DNA of 64,000 nucleotides from Gordionus sp. m RMFG-2023. Its lineage: Eukaryota > Nematomorpha > Gordioida > Chordodea > Parachordodidae. Under the pieces are notes generated by a model. It did not search any database. It was given only the letters and a program-made list of their open reading frames with translations, and was not told the origin of the DNA. The first letter of the stretch is position 1; each line of letters begins with the position of its first letter. Position numbers and translations under genes: made by a program. Positions 54,601-60,859 of the stretch are shown here, one piece after another. The stretch covers positions 16,655,366-16,719,365 of the forward strand of contig NC_088777.1 of assembly GCF_954871325.1 (NCBI RefSeq), in the 5' to 3' direction.

Positions 54601-56729
54601 TTTAAATCGTGTGCAGCACTCTAATTTGCGCTACGAAAATTATCCCAACTCCTACTTATAAATGAATGCACCCCTACTCCCAATTTTTTTATGGTGTCTC
54701 AAAATCGGATAAGTTCCGTTAGATTTAAATCATGAAACAACTTTAAAAAAAAGGTATAACAAAGTGAAACACGCAACTGATAATCTATACGAAAATAATG
54801 AAACAATCAATTGGGATACTACGGTCGTGTTTTGGATCTCTTGCTTCCAGTACTTGTTTATGGCTATAGTCTTTTCGCGCGGAAAACCCTTTCGAAAACC
54901 GATATATTCCAATTGTATAAAATGTTTTTAATATTATAGAAAAAAATAAATAATCTCATATGTTTTTTTAAAAAATATGAAATTCAATGATCGCATAATT
55001 TAAAAAATATATGTCATATTATTGGATAAGGAATCCACGGATATTCGGAATCTCTCATTTTATATAATTTAGTAAGATCAAGTTTTAAATTTGCAATGTC
55101 TGTTTTGACCGGATATGTATTCCAGCTTAAATATAAAAAAAATTAAAATTAGAATTTGTCTATTTTTCAATTTATATGAAAAATTGATTTACAGTGTTGG
55201 TACTATATACCTACGGAAATACGTTTCAGGTCAAATCAGATGTTTATTAAAAATCGTGAGAGATTTTGAATCTCGGATTCCATATCCCGATACGACATAT
55301 ATTTAAAAAAAATTTAAAATATTTTTATAAATTAAATTTTAGTCTTAGGGAAGTAACTAATTAATTTTCTACAAATCACTTTTATTGCTTATTAATTGCA
55401 AAAATATTTAAATTTACATTAAAATATATGATTTTTATACTCCATTATTTTCATTTTTTTGTTTTACCTATTATATTATAAGCAAATATATTTTATTAAT
55501 AAAATTAAATTTTTTTAATATAAGCTTAAATTTTTACTTAAATTTTTAGACTTATTCCTCCTAACTATAATCGCCATCTTGGTATTCAATAGCTTGTTCA
55601 TCGTCAACCCTAATGGATACTTTGAAAATTTCTTTTCCGTAAATATTTATGAATTGAATTTATATTTATAATTTATTACATATTTTTTTTTAAATGTTAG
55701 TCATCTGCACTGTTTCGGTCTCTCATCCGGACTTGGGCAGTTTTGGGTTAGTTAGAGGACAGATATGTTGGCAAATGCCCTATTTTTTTAAATTGAAAAC
55801 CTGAACTAGAGGTTTCTAAATTATAATCGAGCTTGCCCCTAAAAATTTAGCCCAGTGCAAGGCACCAATTTATATGAATATTACATTATTTATATTTAAA
55901 TTTTACTGAGTATTATATCATCCTAAAACGGAATCTCAAAAATATTAGTTAGAGATGTTAGCTGTAATATACAAAGAGATTTTATTACTAAATTATTATA
56001 TTTTTGGGGTTTTATTTAATAGTAATGTTTTACATATATGGCTTGTGTATATTATACTCGTAGTAATATATAGGAAACTAACAATCTTATAAATTTTGCT
56101 TTAGTTATTTACTAATCAAAATTTTTTTATATTTAATCTTGGAAAAATTATAGCTGATATCATCCAAAAAGTCTATGCATATGACTTTTAGATTCATAAT
56201 TATATCCTTCGTAATAGCTAATTTCTTATTGTCTATCACAGTGGAAGTAAATTTTTATTATTATAAAAATGATAATAACTAAATATAGAAAATGAGCAAT
56301 AATATAATGTAAATGAGACAATTATAAGGCACGTTATATTATGATTTAGCATGATAAATTCATAAACTTTTTCAATAAAGTCATTTTTTATTTTTTTTCA
56401 TAAATTATGAGGAGATTTTTATCAATTTTTCTTTCTTTATTTATTTAATGATATTTCGGTAATCTTAACTTATATATTTTTGTTCACCCAACCTTTTAAA
56501 AGAAAATTGATTACGATGACAAAATATATCCCATTTATAAAAAAGAAAAAAATTTAATATTATATCATTTCAGTACATTATATCCCATCTAACAATGAAA
56601 TTCCACACATTCTCGCGTCTTTTTAAACCCTCGATGCCGCCTTACGTCAAGATAGAGAAGGAATTAAAAACACATGGGTACGAATGGATGAAATTATCCC
56701 CGTCGTCCCAAACTCCAAAGCCACCCTGA
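21466..56729 (+). CDS. ATP13A: P5B-type cation-transporting ATPase gene (ATP13A2/3-like), 30 exons
   Basis: Thirty exons with GT/AG borders join in one frame without interruption (3,881 coding bases, about 1,292 residues to TGA at 56727-56729). Motif order: N-terminal membrane hairpin, A-domain TGES, PPSLP in the fourth core membrane helix, DKTGT phosphorylation site, KGAPE nucleotide-binding loop, [10 protein letters not shown] hinge, then the C-terminal helices. PP(A/S)LP rather than PPELP marks the P5B group. Members are late endosomal or lysosomal pumps; ATP13A2 exports polyamines to the cytosol (family knowledge). Vertebrate members have about 1,180-1,250 residues, so this one is slightly longer, mainly in acidic loops of exons 41447, 42084 and 44400. 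The first exon, which must end in phase 1 (G), was not found. Whether it is the ATP13A2 or ATP13A3 type needs a tree. Confidence 0.95.
21718..22727. mobile_element. Inverted-repeat element in ATP13A intron, carrying a nested MITE
   Basis: Left end GATAACTCACTGAAACTCGG at 21720 and right end CCGAGTTCAGTGAGTTACC near 22705 are inverse. Interior is similar to 10092-10690. It was later hit by the MITE at 22268-22487. No protein recognised. A nearby duplication of TTTTCACAATTCTTTAATTT (21892 and 21968) shows internal rearrangement. Confidence 0.7.
22268..22487. mobile_element. Palindromic hAT MITE, TAGTGTTAAACGGCTC family
   Basis: Starts TAGTGTTAAACGGCTCG and ends with the near-perfect inverse CGAGCCGTTTAACAACACTA. 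Flanked by identical AGATTTTC at 22260-22267 and 22488-22495, the 8-bp hAT duplication. The whole 220 bp folds back: inner words such as GAAAAATATTGCCTAAGCCT reappear inverted. The homologous site in the related repeat at 10488 is empty. Diverged copies: 43806-43996 and 44799-44965. Confidence 0.92.
22879..23004. mobile_element. PIF/Harbinger-type MITE, 126 bp
   Basis: Left end GACCTCGTTTATAGTAAGC and right end GCTTACTATAAACGAGGCC are inverse apart from one base. TAA flanks both sides (22876-22878, 23005-23007), the target preferred by PIF/Harbinger elements. No coding capacity. Confidence 0.8.
23715..23847. mobile_element. hAT-type MITE, 133 bp, CAGTGGCG ends
   Basis: Left end CAGTGGCGC, right end GACACCACTG. 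Flanks TGAATAAC and CGAATAAC match at 7 of 8 bases. A 48-bp unit with ATTTCGGAGG and CTCAAAAAAA is tandemly repeated inside. CAGTGGCG is a common hAT terminus. Confidence 0.75.
24710..24819 (+). CDS. ATP13A: ATP13A exon: N-terminal soluble segment
   Basis: Reads (Y)[36 protein letters not shown]. This part is poorly conserved in the family and the call rests on frame and phase agreement with both neighbours (in phase 1, out phase 0). The acceptor CTCAAG is weak; an earlier TTTAG at 24686 would break the phase. Confidence 0.75.
24911..24996 (+). CDS. ATP13A: ATP13A exon: N-domain W-rich segment
   Basis: Reads [29 protein letters not shown]. Corresponds to the K.FWN...F segment before the cytosolic stretch G..C..I. 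Donor GTATAA, phase 2. Confidence 0.85.
25215..25295 (+). CDS. ATP13A: ATP13A exon: [11 protein letters not shown] segment
   Basis: Reads [27 protein letters not shown]. Matches the GL..LTC..IY...GLT.EE....R stretch before the YGPNEI motif. Phase 2 at both ends. Confidence 0.9.
25393..25462 (+). CDS. ATP13A: ATP13A exon: GPNEI motif
   Basis: Reads [20 protein letters not shown] and FEE, the conserved (Y/F)GPNEI element at the entry to the first core membrane helix. Confidence 0.92.
25738..26044. mobile_element. MITE of about 307 bp in ATP13A intron
   Basis: Left end near 25738 (TAGCGTTATTGTGTTATTTT) and right end near 26005-26042 (GTTGAAATAACAACACAATG) form an imperfect inverted repeat of about 40 bp. 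A partial relative lies near 58587-58665. Target duplication not resolved. Confidence 0.6.
26154..26288 (+). CDS. ATP13A: ATP13A exon: first core membrane helices
   Basis: Reads [45 protein letters not shown]. Matches the (V/I)L.PFY.FQ.FS..LW...YY.YA pattern of helices M1 and M2 of P5B pumps. Phase 0 at both ends. The tempting acceptor TTTTCAG at 26188 is internal, because the family motif continues upstream of it. Confidence 0.93.
27043..29018 (-). mobile_element. hAT transposon with decayed BED/hAT transposase
   Basis: Ends CAGAGTTGTTAAA and TTTAACAACTCTG are perfect inverses. Flanks TTTTTAAT and TTATTAAT match at 7 of 8 bases. On the - strand, 28315-28031 encodes [34 protein letters not shown] and [10 protein letters not shown], the typical start of the RNase H-like domain of ZBED-type hAT transposases (DLQPFS.V.N..F...). 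Further fragments on both sides carry stops and frameshifts, so it is inactive. Next to each end, a word like TCTAGATACAGATAC is repeated about six times (27060-27190, 28880-29010), a set of amplified subterminal repeats. The whole element sits in one ATP13A intron, opposite in strand to the gene. Confidence 0.9.
29203..29305 (+). CDS. ATP13A: ATP13A exon: start of actuator domain
   Basis: Reads [34 protein letters not shown]. With the previous exon it gives [13 protein letters not shown], the family's TRKQS..LR.MV join. Out phase 1. Confidence 0.9.
29689..29814. mobile_element. hAT MITE, 126 bp, with perfect 8-bp target duplication
   Basis: Left end TAGTGGTGGTCAACGG, right end CTTGACCTTCACTA. 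CTTACGAC is present on both sides (29681-29688, 29815-29822). Interior has repeated ACCGGTC/GGTCCGG-like words, so it is less AT-rich than the intron. Confidence 0.88.
30062..30181 (+). CDS. ATP13A: ATP13A exon: actuator domain to TG of TGES
   Basis: Reads [48 protein letters not shown] and NES.LTG are invariant P-type ATPase actuator motifs. The intron splits TGES between its first codon position and the rest. Confidence 0.95.
31300..31740 (+). mobile_element. Ty3/gypsy retrotransposon fragment (integrase-N region)
   Basis: A short fossil of the region around the zinc-binding start of integrase of a Ty3/gypsy element, on the + strand, in an ATP13A intron. It is a truncated and broken remnant; no LTRs were recognised. 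Age cannot be estimated without a second copy. Confidence 0.6.
31760..32400. other. Purine-rich, less AT-biased stretch, unidentified
   Basis: 31790-32330 has a balanced A/G-rich composition on the + strand and recurring short words (GAAGA, CTAATC, AATCG, AAGACTAG) but no frame. It ends at a pyrimidine-rich TCCTCCCTCCCTCTTTATC near 32345. It may be the non-coding end of the gypsy fragment to its left; this is inference. Confidence 0.3.
32440..32658 (+). CDS. ATP13A: ATP13A exon: ES of TGES and rest of actuator domain
   Basis: Reads [16 protein letters not shown], then [20 protein letters not shown] and [18 protein letters not shown](V/I)PV.KT, the H.L(F/Y).GT and the final V..TG(F) are standard. 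Phase 1 at both ends. Confidence 0.95.
32830..32970. repeat. Left subterminal array of CGGCTAAGCCTA words
   Basis: Words such as GGCTAAGCCTA and AAGCCTAATTAGG are repeated about ten times directly inside the left end of the foldback element; the mirror-image array lies at 37500-37740. Confidence 0.9.
33436..34985. repeat. Minisatellite array, left arm, about 14 units of 118 bp
   Basis: Each unit contains GTGACAATTGTCATAATCG, then TTTTTTGAATTTTTTTG, then AAGTATTAATAACATGT and TTTAGTGAAGATGTACCA. TGACAATTGTCA is a perfect 12-bp palindrome kept in most units; a few have TGACATTTGTCA. Spacing is about 118 bp with some shorter units near 34500-34610. Confidence 0.93.
35270..37055. repeat. Minisatellite array, right arm, about 16 units, inverted
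   Basis: Same unit as 33436-34985 but reverse complemented: CGATTATGACAATTGTCAC, then CTATGGTACATCTTCACT and so on. A few units are truncated near 36470, 36670 and 36910, so the arms are not exact mirror copies and have changed unit number independently. Confidence 0.93.
37500..37740. repeat. Right subterminal array of TTAGCCGATTTTTAGGC words
   Basis: AGGCTTAGCCGATTTTT recurs about nine times; it is the mirror of the left array but with a longer tract, so the number of words has changed since the arms were formed. Confidence 0.9.
37802..37959 (+). CDS. ATP13A: ATP13A exon: link to third membrane helix
   Basis: Reads [66 protein letters not shown] is a P5B signature. The acceptor ATAAAAAG has almost no pyrimidine tract and lies 26 bp after the foldback element's target duplication. 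Confidence 0.95.
38432..38808. mobile_element. Possible TAGTGTTG-family element, diverged
   Basis: CAGTGTTGTTTTGGCTTTAC near 38430 and AGCAACATTA near 38796-38805 resemble the ends of the TAGTGTTG hAT MITEs, with words like GACTCAATCG/GAGTCGACTTGAG repeated within. Flanks do not match, so the boundaries are tentative. Confidence 0.35.
39725..39890. repeat. GC-rich GGGCCCGGG-word patch in ATP13A intron
   Basis: Short GC-rich words (GGCGGGCTC, ACGGGCCCAACCGGG, TTGCCGGGTCGGG) alternate with A/T runs and end at CCAGACCTCTA, like the right ends of the GC-rich MITEs. Left end not found. Confidence 0.5.
40094..40282 (+). CDS. ATP13A: ATP13A exon: PPSLP helix and start of DKTGT
   Basis: Reads [63 protein letters not shown](A/S)LPAAMT.GT.Y.QNRLKK and SP.RIN.CGK are diagnostic for P5B. 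The phosphorylated aspartate is the second-last residue; the intron falls between DK and TGT. Confidence 0.97.
41082..41149 (+). CDS. ATP13A: ATP13A exon: [10 protein letters not shown]
   Basis: Reads [22 protein letters not shown]. Completes [12 protein letters not shown]. Ends in phase 2 at a GTTTGA donor, the only GT before an in-frame stop. Confidence 0.95.
41447..41636 (+). CDS. ATP13A: ATP13A exon: nucleotide-binding domain start
   Basis: Reads [15 protein letters not shown], then [20 protein letters not shown] and [27 protein letters not shown](D/E)LKMF is conserved. The leading DESPERK stretch is a variable polar insert. Confidence 0.95.
42084..42225 (+). CDS. ATP13A: ATP13A exon: variable Ser-rich loop
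   Basis: Reads [47 protein letters not shown]. Joins to give KWVLEEP, the family's (G/K)W.LEEP. The rest is a low-conservation, serine- and acid-rich loop. Confidence 0.9.
42302..42439 (+). CDS. ATP13A: ATP13A exon: FTFSS and KGAPE motifs
   Basis: Reads [55 protein letters not shown] and the KGAPE loop bind the adenine nucleotide. The acceptor is the AG at 42300-42301, not the later TTAAG. Confidence 0.95.
43062..43182 (+). CDS. ATP13A: ATP13A exon: end of nucleotide-binding domain
   Basis: Reads [42 protein letters not shown].(N/D)(Y/F)...L..YT..GFRVIA.A.K.L is conserved. Out phase 2. Confidence 0.95.
43319..43443 (+). CDS. ATP13A: ATP13A exon: DLTFLG to MITGD
   Basis: Reads [43 protein letters not shown]. 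The MITGD motif of the P domain is split by the next intron. Confidence 0.95.
43624..43754 (+). CDS. ATP13A: ATP13A exon: GDN..TAI..A..C
   Basis: Reads [55 protein letters not shown](I/V).. is the family P-domain segment. Confidence 0.95.
43806..43996. mobile_element. TAGTGTTG-family hAT MITE, diverged copy
   Basis: Starts TAGTGTTGTTAAATGG and ends ATTAAACAACATTA; folds back with AAATAATATACAAGCCTGAG facing its inverse near 43925. Related to 22268-22487. Flanking 8 bp do not match, so it is an old copy. Confidence 0.8.
44400..44594 (+). CDS. ATP13A: ATP13A exon: acidic loop of P domain
   Basis: Reads [40 protein letters not shown], then [12 protein letters not shown] long acidic insert, variable in the family, placed by exact phase 0 at both ends and uninterrupted frame. 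Confidence 0.85.
44799..44965. mobile_element. TAGTGTTA-family hAT MITE, diverged copy
   Basis: Starts TAGTGTTAAATATTTTAGC and ends GAGCCGTTTAACAACATTA. Contains CACAAGCCTGGAGATTTTGC as in the other members. The left end has lost the CGGCTC part. No matching flanks. Confidence 0.75.
45380..45620 (-). other. Unidentified short coding-like frame in ATP13A intron
   Basis: On the - strand, 45580-45398 reads [20 protein letters not shown], then [20 protein letters not shown]. The composition is protein-like (lysine, glutamate, few repeats) but I recognise no family, and the frame is bounded by stops. It may be a piece of an unknown transposon protein. Confidence 0.25.
46575..47180. repeat. Direct repeat pair of about 100 bp in ATP13A intron
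   Basis: 46577-46680 and 47081-47180 share TTAGCTTGTAAATAT(A/T)TTG and CATTTATTTAATTGAT(G/A)AATTAAAATTACCAG. About 500 bp apart, 85-90 percent alike. Purpose unknown; probably parts of two repeat copies. Confidence 0.65.
47916..48197 (+). CDS. ATP13A: ATP13A exon: longest exon, P domain FAMTG
   Basis: Reads [20 protein letters not shown], then a polar stretch, then [25 protein letters not shown](M/L)TG(K/R)S(F/Y)..L..H is conserved. The initial ATG is internal, directly after the acceptor TATATAG. 94 codons, phase 0. Confidence 0.95.
48434..49255. mobile_element. Possible element with GAACGCGTTCAA-word ends in ATP13A intron
   Basis: Near the left end (48460-48540) GAACGCGTTCAA, GAACCCGTTCAAG and GGAACTCGTTCAAA follow each other; near the right end (49138-49250) GAACGAACG, GAACGCGTTCAAGTTC and CCGTTCATGCGTTCG appear. 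Outer ends TAATGCTGATA and TACAACATTA are weak inverses. The interior is AT-rich without a recognised frame. Confidence 0.5.
50804..50883 (+). CDS. ATP13A: ATP13A exon: VFARMSP
   Basis: Reads [31 protein letters not shown](S/T)P..K..LV is the P-domain segment just before the hinge. Out phase 2 with donor GTTTGT. Confidence 0.96.
51050..51700. other. Coding-like but unidentified sequence in ATP13A intron
   Basis: Less AT-biased than neighbouring introns. On the - strand short open stretches such as [15 protein letters not shown] occur between stops. I could not assign a family, and treat it as the remnant of an unknown repeat. Confidence 0.25.
51868..51910 (+). CDS. ATP13A: ATP13A microexon: GDGAND hinge
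   Basis: 43 bases encoding (G)[14 protein letters not shown]. The two aspartates of GDGAND coordinate magnesium in the P domain. Phase 2 in, phase 0 out; donor GTGAGT is consensus. The exon is short enough to be missed by gene finders. Confidence 0.97.
52625..52734 (+). CDS. ATP13A: ATP13A exon: [16 protein letters not shown]
   Basis: Reads [42 protein letters not shown](E/D).E(A/S)SVA(S/A)PFTS and NI.CV...I are family signatures. The donor is GTAGTT, which also makes a TAG if read through. Phase 2 out. Confidence 0.96.
53024..53120 (+). CDS. ATP13A: ATP13A exon: EGR to membrane helix M5
   Basis: Reads [41 protein letters not shown](F/Y)MALYS(M/L)IQ is diagnostic for P5 pumps; the helix is M5. 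Confidence 0.97.
53324..53396 (+). CDS. ATP13A: ATP13A exon: helix M6
   Basis: Reads [35 protein letters not shown] is the M6 region, where P5B pumps hold substrate-site residues. Out phase 1. Confidence 0.95.
54075..54225 (+). CDS. ATP13A: ATP13A exon: loop and helix M7
   Basis: Reads [50 protein letters not shown]...L....PP..L(M/L)....L.S...Q is typical. Out phase 2. Confidence 0.95.
54754..54914 (+). CDS. ATP13A: ATP13A exon: NTVVF..S.FQY segment, helix M8
   Basis: Reads [53 protein letters not shown]. (N/D).T.VF..S.FQY...A..FS.G.PFR.P.Y is diagnostic. The acceptor AAAAAAAAG is poor in pyrimidines. Confidence 0.96.
55550..55638 (+). CDS. ATP13A: ATP13A exon: helix M9
   Basis: Reads [30 protein letters not shown]. 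Hydrophobic helix and short luminal loop. Phases match both neighbours. Confidence 0.9.
56154..56246 (+). CDS. ATP13A: ATP13A exon: helix M10
   Basis: Reads [31 protein letters not shown]. (I/V)..(F/L)...I..(L/F).I.NF.L....E is the last helix of P5B pumps. 31 codons, phase 0. Confidence 0.9.
56574..56729 (+). CDS. ATP13A: ATP13A last exon: cytosolic C-terminus
   Basis: Reads [51 protein letters not shown] and TGA. P....Y...E.EL......WP is the family tail. Good acceptor ATTTCAG. Confidence 0.95.
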   Translation, partial: YIISHLTMKFHTFSRLFKPSMPPYVKIEKELKTHGYEWMKLSPSSQTPKPP

Positions 56730-56886
56730 CAGTCATTTCTTTAAAAATTTTAATTTAAGGATATACGTCGGCTCTAGCCCTTTTTTATTATTATTATAGA
56801 ATATATAATTTTTCCATTCTCTTTCTTTTATTTGTATTAAACTAGGTCCCGCCTTGCAATACAACTCTCATCCTAGCTCATTATTA

Positions 56887-56892
56887 AATAAA
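56887..56892 (+). promoter_or_regulatory. Likely polyadenylation signal of ATP13A
   Basis: AATAAA 158 bp after the stop codon. AT-rich context lowers specificity. Confidence 0.4.
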
Positions 56893-58560
56893 ATTTTATA
56901 GATATATATATTTTTTTAATAAATGAATTATATATTCAAATTATTTACTGAGTTAGGATTATAGATGCGGGCTAGAGTTTGATATAGGTTATAAAATTAT
57001 ATTTATAAAAATTAACGCCGAAAGATTTTGTACTTTTAATAATAAAAATATGATATAATGTTGTTTTTATATATATTTTGTTTAAAAAAAATGATGTATT
57101 TTTTATTTTTATGTATAGTTTTTTTTGTATTATAATAAATAAGCCAGATTTATATTTGAATATTTTCTTGAATTATTGGTTCGTTAAATTAGTTCTCTGG
57201 CGAATTGAGATGCCATTTTTGATCACATACCGAATAACTTAGACACAACTTTGCTTATAGTACATTATTTCAGTATTTTAGACCTAATGTATATCATTTC
57301 AAATTTGTAAGTCAGGTAAAAGAATGATTAAAAGTTTAAATTTTATATTATAAAATACTCGAGATATATTATATTGGATAAATTATGTTATTGGGTTAAA
57401 AAAATTAGATGTGAACAAATAGATAGAAATCTCTGATCACTTCACATTTGATTATTTATTGGTAAATAAAATAGAACCTTATTTTTTTTATATCGTTCAA
57501 TTATAATAATGTTCTTTGACTACTTAAATTGATCACATATGGAGGTCATACCACTCATTGCAATAACAATTCCTTATGTCTTAAATTTATAAAGAAAATG
57601 ACTCGATTTGAATGTATTTAAACATCCCAGAAAATTATATTCATTATTTAAGATAGTTCATTAAATATGAAATAATATAATTTTTACAGGCATATAAGGC
57701 GGTTTGATAATAATAAAAAAAACTAATAAAATGATATCAGATTATAAAGGGAATCAGAAAATAACATTCAAATATATTCTTCCGTTCAAAGATTCCTATC
57801 CAATTTCAAAAGATCTGTATTTTATCCATTTTACACGTGCAAGAATATTGACATCATGAGTTATGGAGTAACATGCCAACGAAATAATGAGTTATAATAA
57901 TAAATTATATATATTGTTTATATAGCATTTTAACTATTTTTATATAATTGTATTATAAATTTTTTGTATTTATGTTATATTATCAGAGGGCAATCGAATA
58001 TTTTCATTTATCTCAAGATAATGGATAGGTAAAAAATTTAATCCAGTTGAAATACTATTCTGGCTTATATTTAGCTTATCATAAAATCGTAGAAATCACT
58101 AACCTTTCTAACTTGAGTTAAGGAGGCTCACAAAAAGAATTTTTTTTGCCTAAAATTTTTTTTAATCTTCAAATTTTATTTTATAAAATAAAGTTATAAT
58201 AGAGGTAACTATAAACGTATATGATCAATAAATTCCATCTCAAATCGACATATATTGATTTTTTTCATTGTGACCCACTTGAATTTCATTGAAACTAGGT
58301 ATGCAATATATACCATTATGTCAATATTTCATTTTTTTGAAGTTTAGGGGTCATATCTCTATCTGAGGACTTAGATCATAATTCAAAATTTGGACAAATT
58401 AATACTCATCAATGATATTGCATTTATGCTTCATTGAAATACCGCACTAATCATCTATAGATTTGAGATGAAATTGATAATTGATCTATATATGGAGTAA
58501 AAACTCATTAAAAAACAAAAACAACTTTTATTCCAAATTTATTTCAAAAAAATATTTATT
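56893..58560. other. AT-rich intergenic DNA, nothing recognised
   Basis: No gene or transposon end seen. At 58587-58665 a segment resembling the left end of the MITE at 25738 follows. Confidence 0.4.
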
Positions 58561-58739
58561 TGTAGAGGATGTTGTCAATAATGTATGTTAGCGTCAATGT
58601 GTTTTTCCCATTAATGCGTTATTTTTTCAACTTTAAATCATTTTTTGAGAATCCTTATTAAACACTAGAGATTAGAGGGATAAAAATAAAAGAATTTAAG
58701 AGGGACGTATATTTATAGCATTTTTTAATTTCTTGTTCC

Positions 58740-59640
58740 AAGAGGTCAGAGTTTCTATTGGCAAATGAGGAAACACATGACACAGCTCAGACAAGTCTTT
58801 TGCCGCCGAGCCAAGATGTTAAAGAATGTCATCGGGACGCTTAGCATCCTTATTTAAAAGACCTAACGGCTCCAAACTATTGGGTAAACTGGCCGAATAA
58901 AGATTTGCCGATCAACCTATTTAGTTTATGTCACAAAAAACGGCCGCTGACTTTAAGGCAAGAGAAACAATGCCTAGAAAATAGATCAACTTGCTTATTG
59001 TATTGTATGCAGCACAAATGTTAACAGATGGGATAAGACAGCCTAACCTATGGCAATTTGAAACTCATCGTTTGTGAGTAACATTTCCTATTTTTTGGGG
59101 TTTCTGAGTAGTTGAAGGTAAATCAGATCGGGGCACAAACAAAGTTTTACAAATGCACATTGAAACATGGGAACTAGGAAGCTCTTTAAATGGCTGGAAA
59201 CGTAAGCCAAGATTGTTTGGCCGATGCTAAAAGTGGATCATTCAACTCGATATGAAGATATCTGAGAAGAAAGCAAGCAATTGCATTAAATGGAGGGAGG
59301 GGGGAGGTGAAAATCCAAGTCCTCCCTGGTAAGTCGGCAAAAAGGCAAATAACCAGTTAAAATTAGAAAACTTTAGGACAAATAGGATTCGATGAAATGT
59401 TTAAATTTTAATTTGAAGAACTTAAGGAGGGAATTATATTGGAAAGTAGGGGAAGATTTAAAGATGTGCAAGAATTTAGACAAGTTTGGGTGAGGAAAAA
59501 AACTGATGCGTGGGAAGAGGAGGAAGTTTCTTTAGCGAATTTAAAAGAGATTGAATCAAATTATCAAGGAAATTTTGACAAAGTTGAAAGCCGATAGGTG
59601 ATCCTAAAAGTCAGAGTTCCTCTAGCGGAATCATTTTAAG
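58740..59640 (+). other. Unidentified decayed coding-like stretch
   Basis: Base composition is close to coding DNA. Short open stretches on the + strand include LANEETHDTAQTSLLPPSQD (58760), LTDGIRQPNLWQFETHRL (59023) and, near 59460, VQEFRQVWVRKKTDAWEEEE. They alternate between frames with stops. I do not recognise the protein and give no function; a dead repeat-encoded protein is the simplest reading. Confidence 0.35.
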
Positions 59641-59699
59641 GACTGGGGGAGGGATAATATTTTTATTGTTGAGGGAGGATATCTTGCATTTTTTTGTAT

Positions 59700-60420
59700 T
59701 TAGGGAAAGATCAATTTTCAAAGCTTCAAATACAACTCTATGCCTACATAACATGGGGTAAAGATCCGCCAAAAGATCCATCATCGAGATATCATAAAAT
59801 TAGGTCTAATTGAAATCAGGTTTTAAATTTCCCTAATCTCAAAAATGGAATAAAATACAGTTTACTCAAAGGAGGCGCACATGTACGATTGAAATTAAAA
59901 ACATGAATATTATTCAATTATATAAATATGGAGTGCACATTATCCTTATGATTACAAGGGATAAAGACAAAGAATTATACAATCATTGCTGCTCTAACGA
60001 TTGCGGGAATATTTAGAATAGAGGTTCTTGATGTCCCTGCAATGCTACATACTATAGAAACTTTGTAAATGAAATATTAAATCATTTGAAAGAAAGTAAT
60101 GTGATTAATGATTTTTTTGTGTTGCATAATGTTACATTTTATCATAAACAAACAATTAGAGAATCGATGGAAAGGACAAGGAGAGGACATACAATAAAAT
60201 GAAAGTCCTTATCTTAATCCCATTGAAATTATTATTTTCAATGTAAGGATTTGGCAGAAATCAAAATTTTAATGACCAGGAGGAATTAATTCGTTTCATA
60301 GAGCGTGGACAGAGAGGAATATCTGAGGAGAATGAAAAGAATTGATTGTCTTTATGGACATTTTTAATAGTCTTTTTATTTATTTGCGAATATCCATATA
60401 ACCGTCTTATTGATATTGAA
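59700..60420 (+). pseudogene. Probable Tc1/mariner-like transposase remnant
   Basis: On the + strand near 60120 the frames read LHNVTFYHKQTI and, after a break, YLNPIEII(I)FN, which resemble the DN(V/A).(F/C)H and LNPIE catalytic blocks of Tc1/mariner transposases. Stops and frame changes throughout. No terminal repeats identified. Confidence 0.5.
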
Positions 60421-60859
60421 AACCCGCTTTCATCAATAAAGATAAATTTTTTTCATATAGCCTCACATTAATAAACCAATTAGCGTATTCTTTGCAAATC
60501 TCGATATTTGATTTTGTATTTTCTCTAACTGGTATGAGATACTCTTTTAACTATACTTAAATCCAGGGAGTAGCCTTAATATCATTCATATTTTTTGATA
60601 TTTCTACACCATATCTTTCTTTAATCATTTAATATAACTTTTTTAAGATTAAAGTACATTCCAAATTTATACAATTTAATATATATTCTTCCTGTTATTG
60701 ATATAATCTTGCGTACAAGAAGCCTCCTTTGGGTTAACTATATTTTAATTTTTGGGATGTGAGTTTTTATATTTGTCACTGTTTTACAGATTTATATGAT
60801 GCTATATTTATGATACTATCCTTTTTTACGCACCAATTATTAGTGTTTTTGTCGCATAA

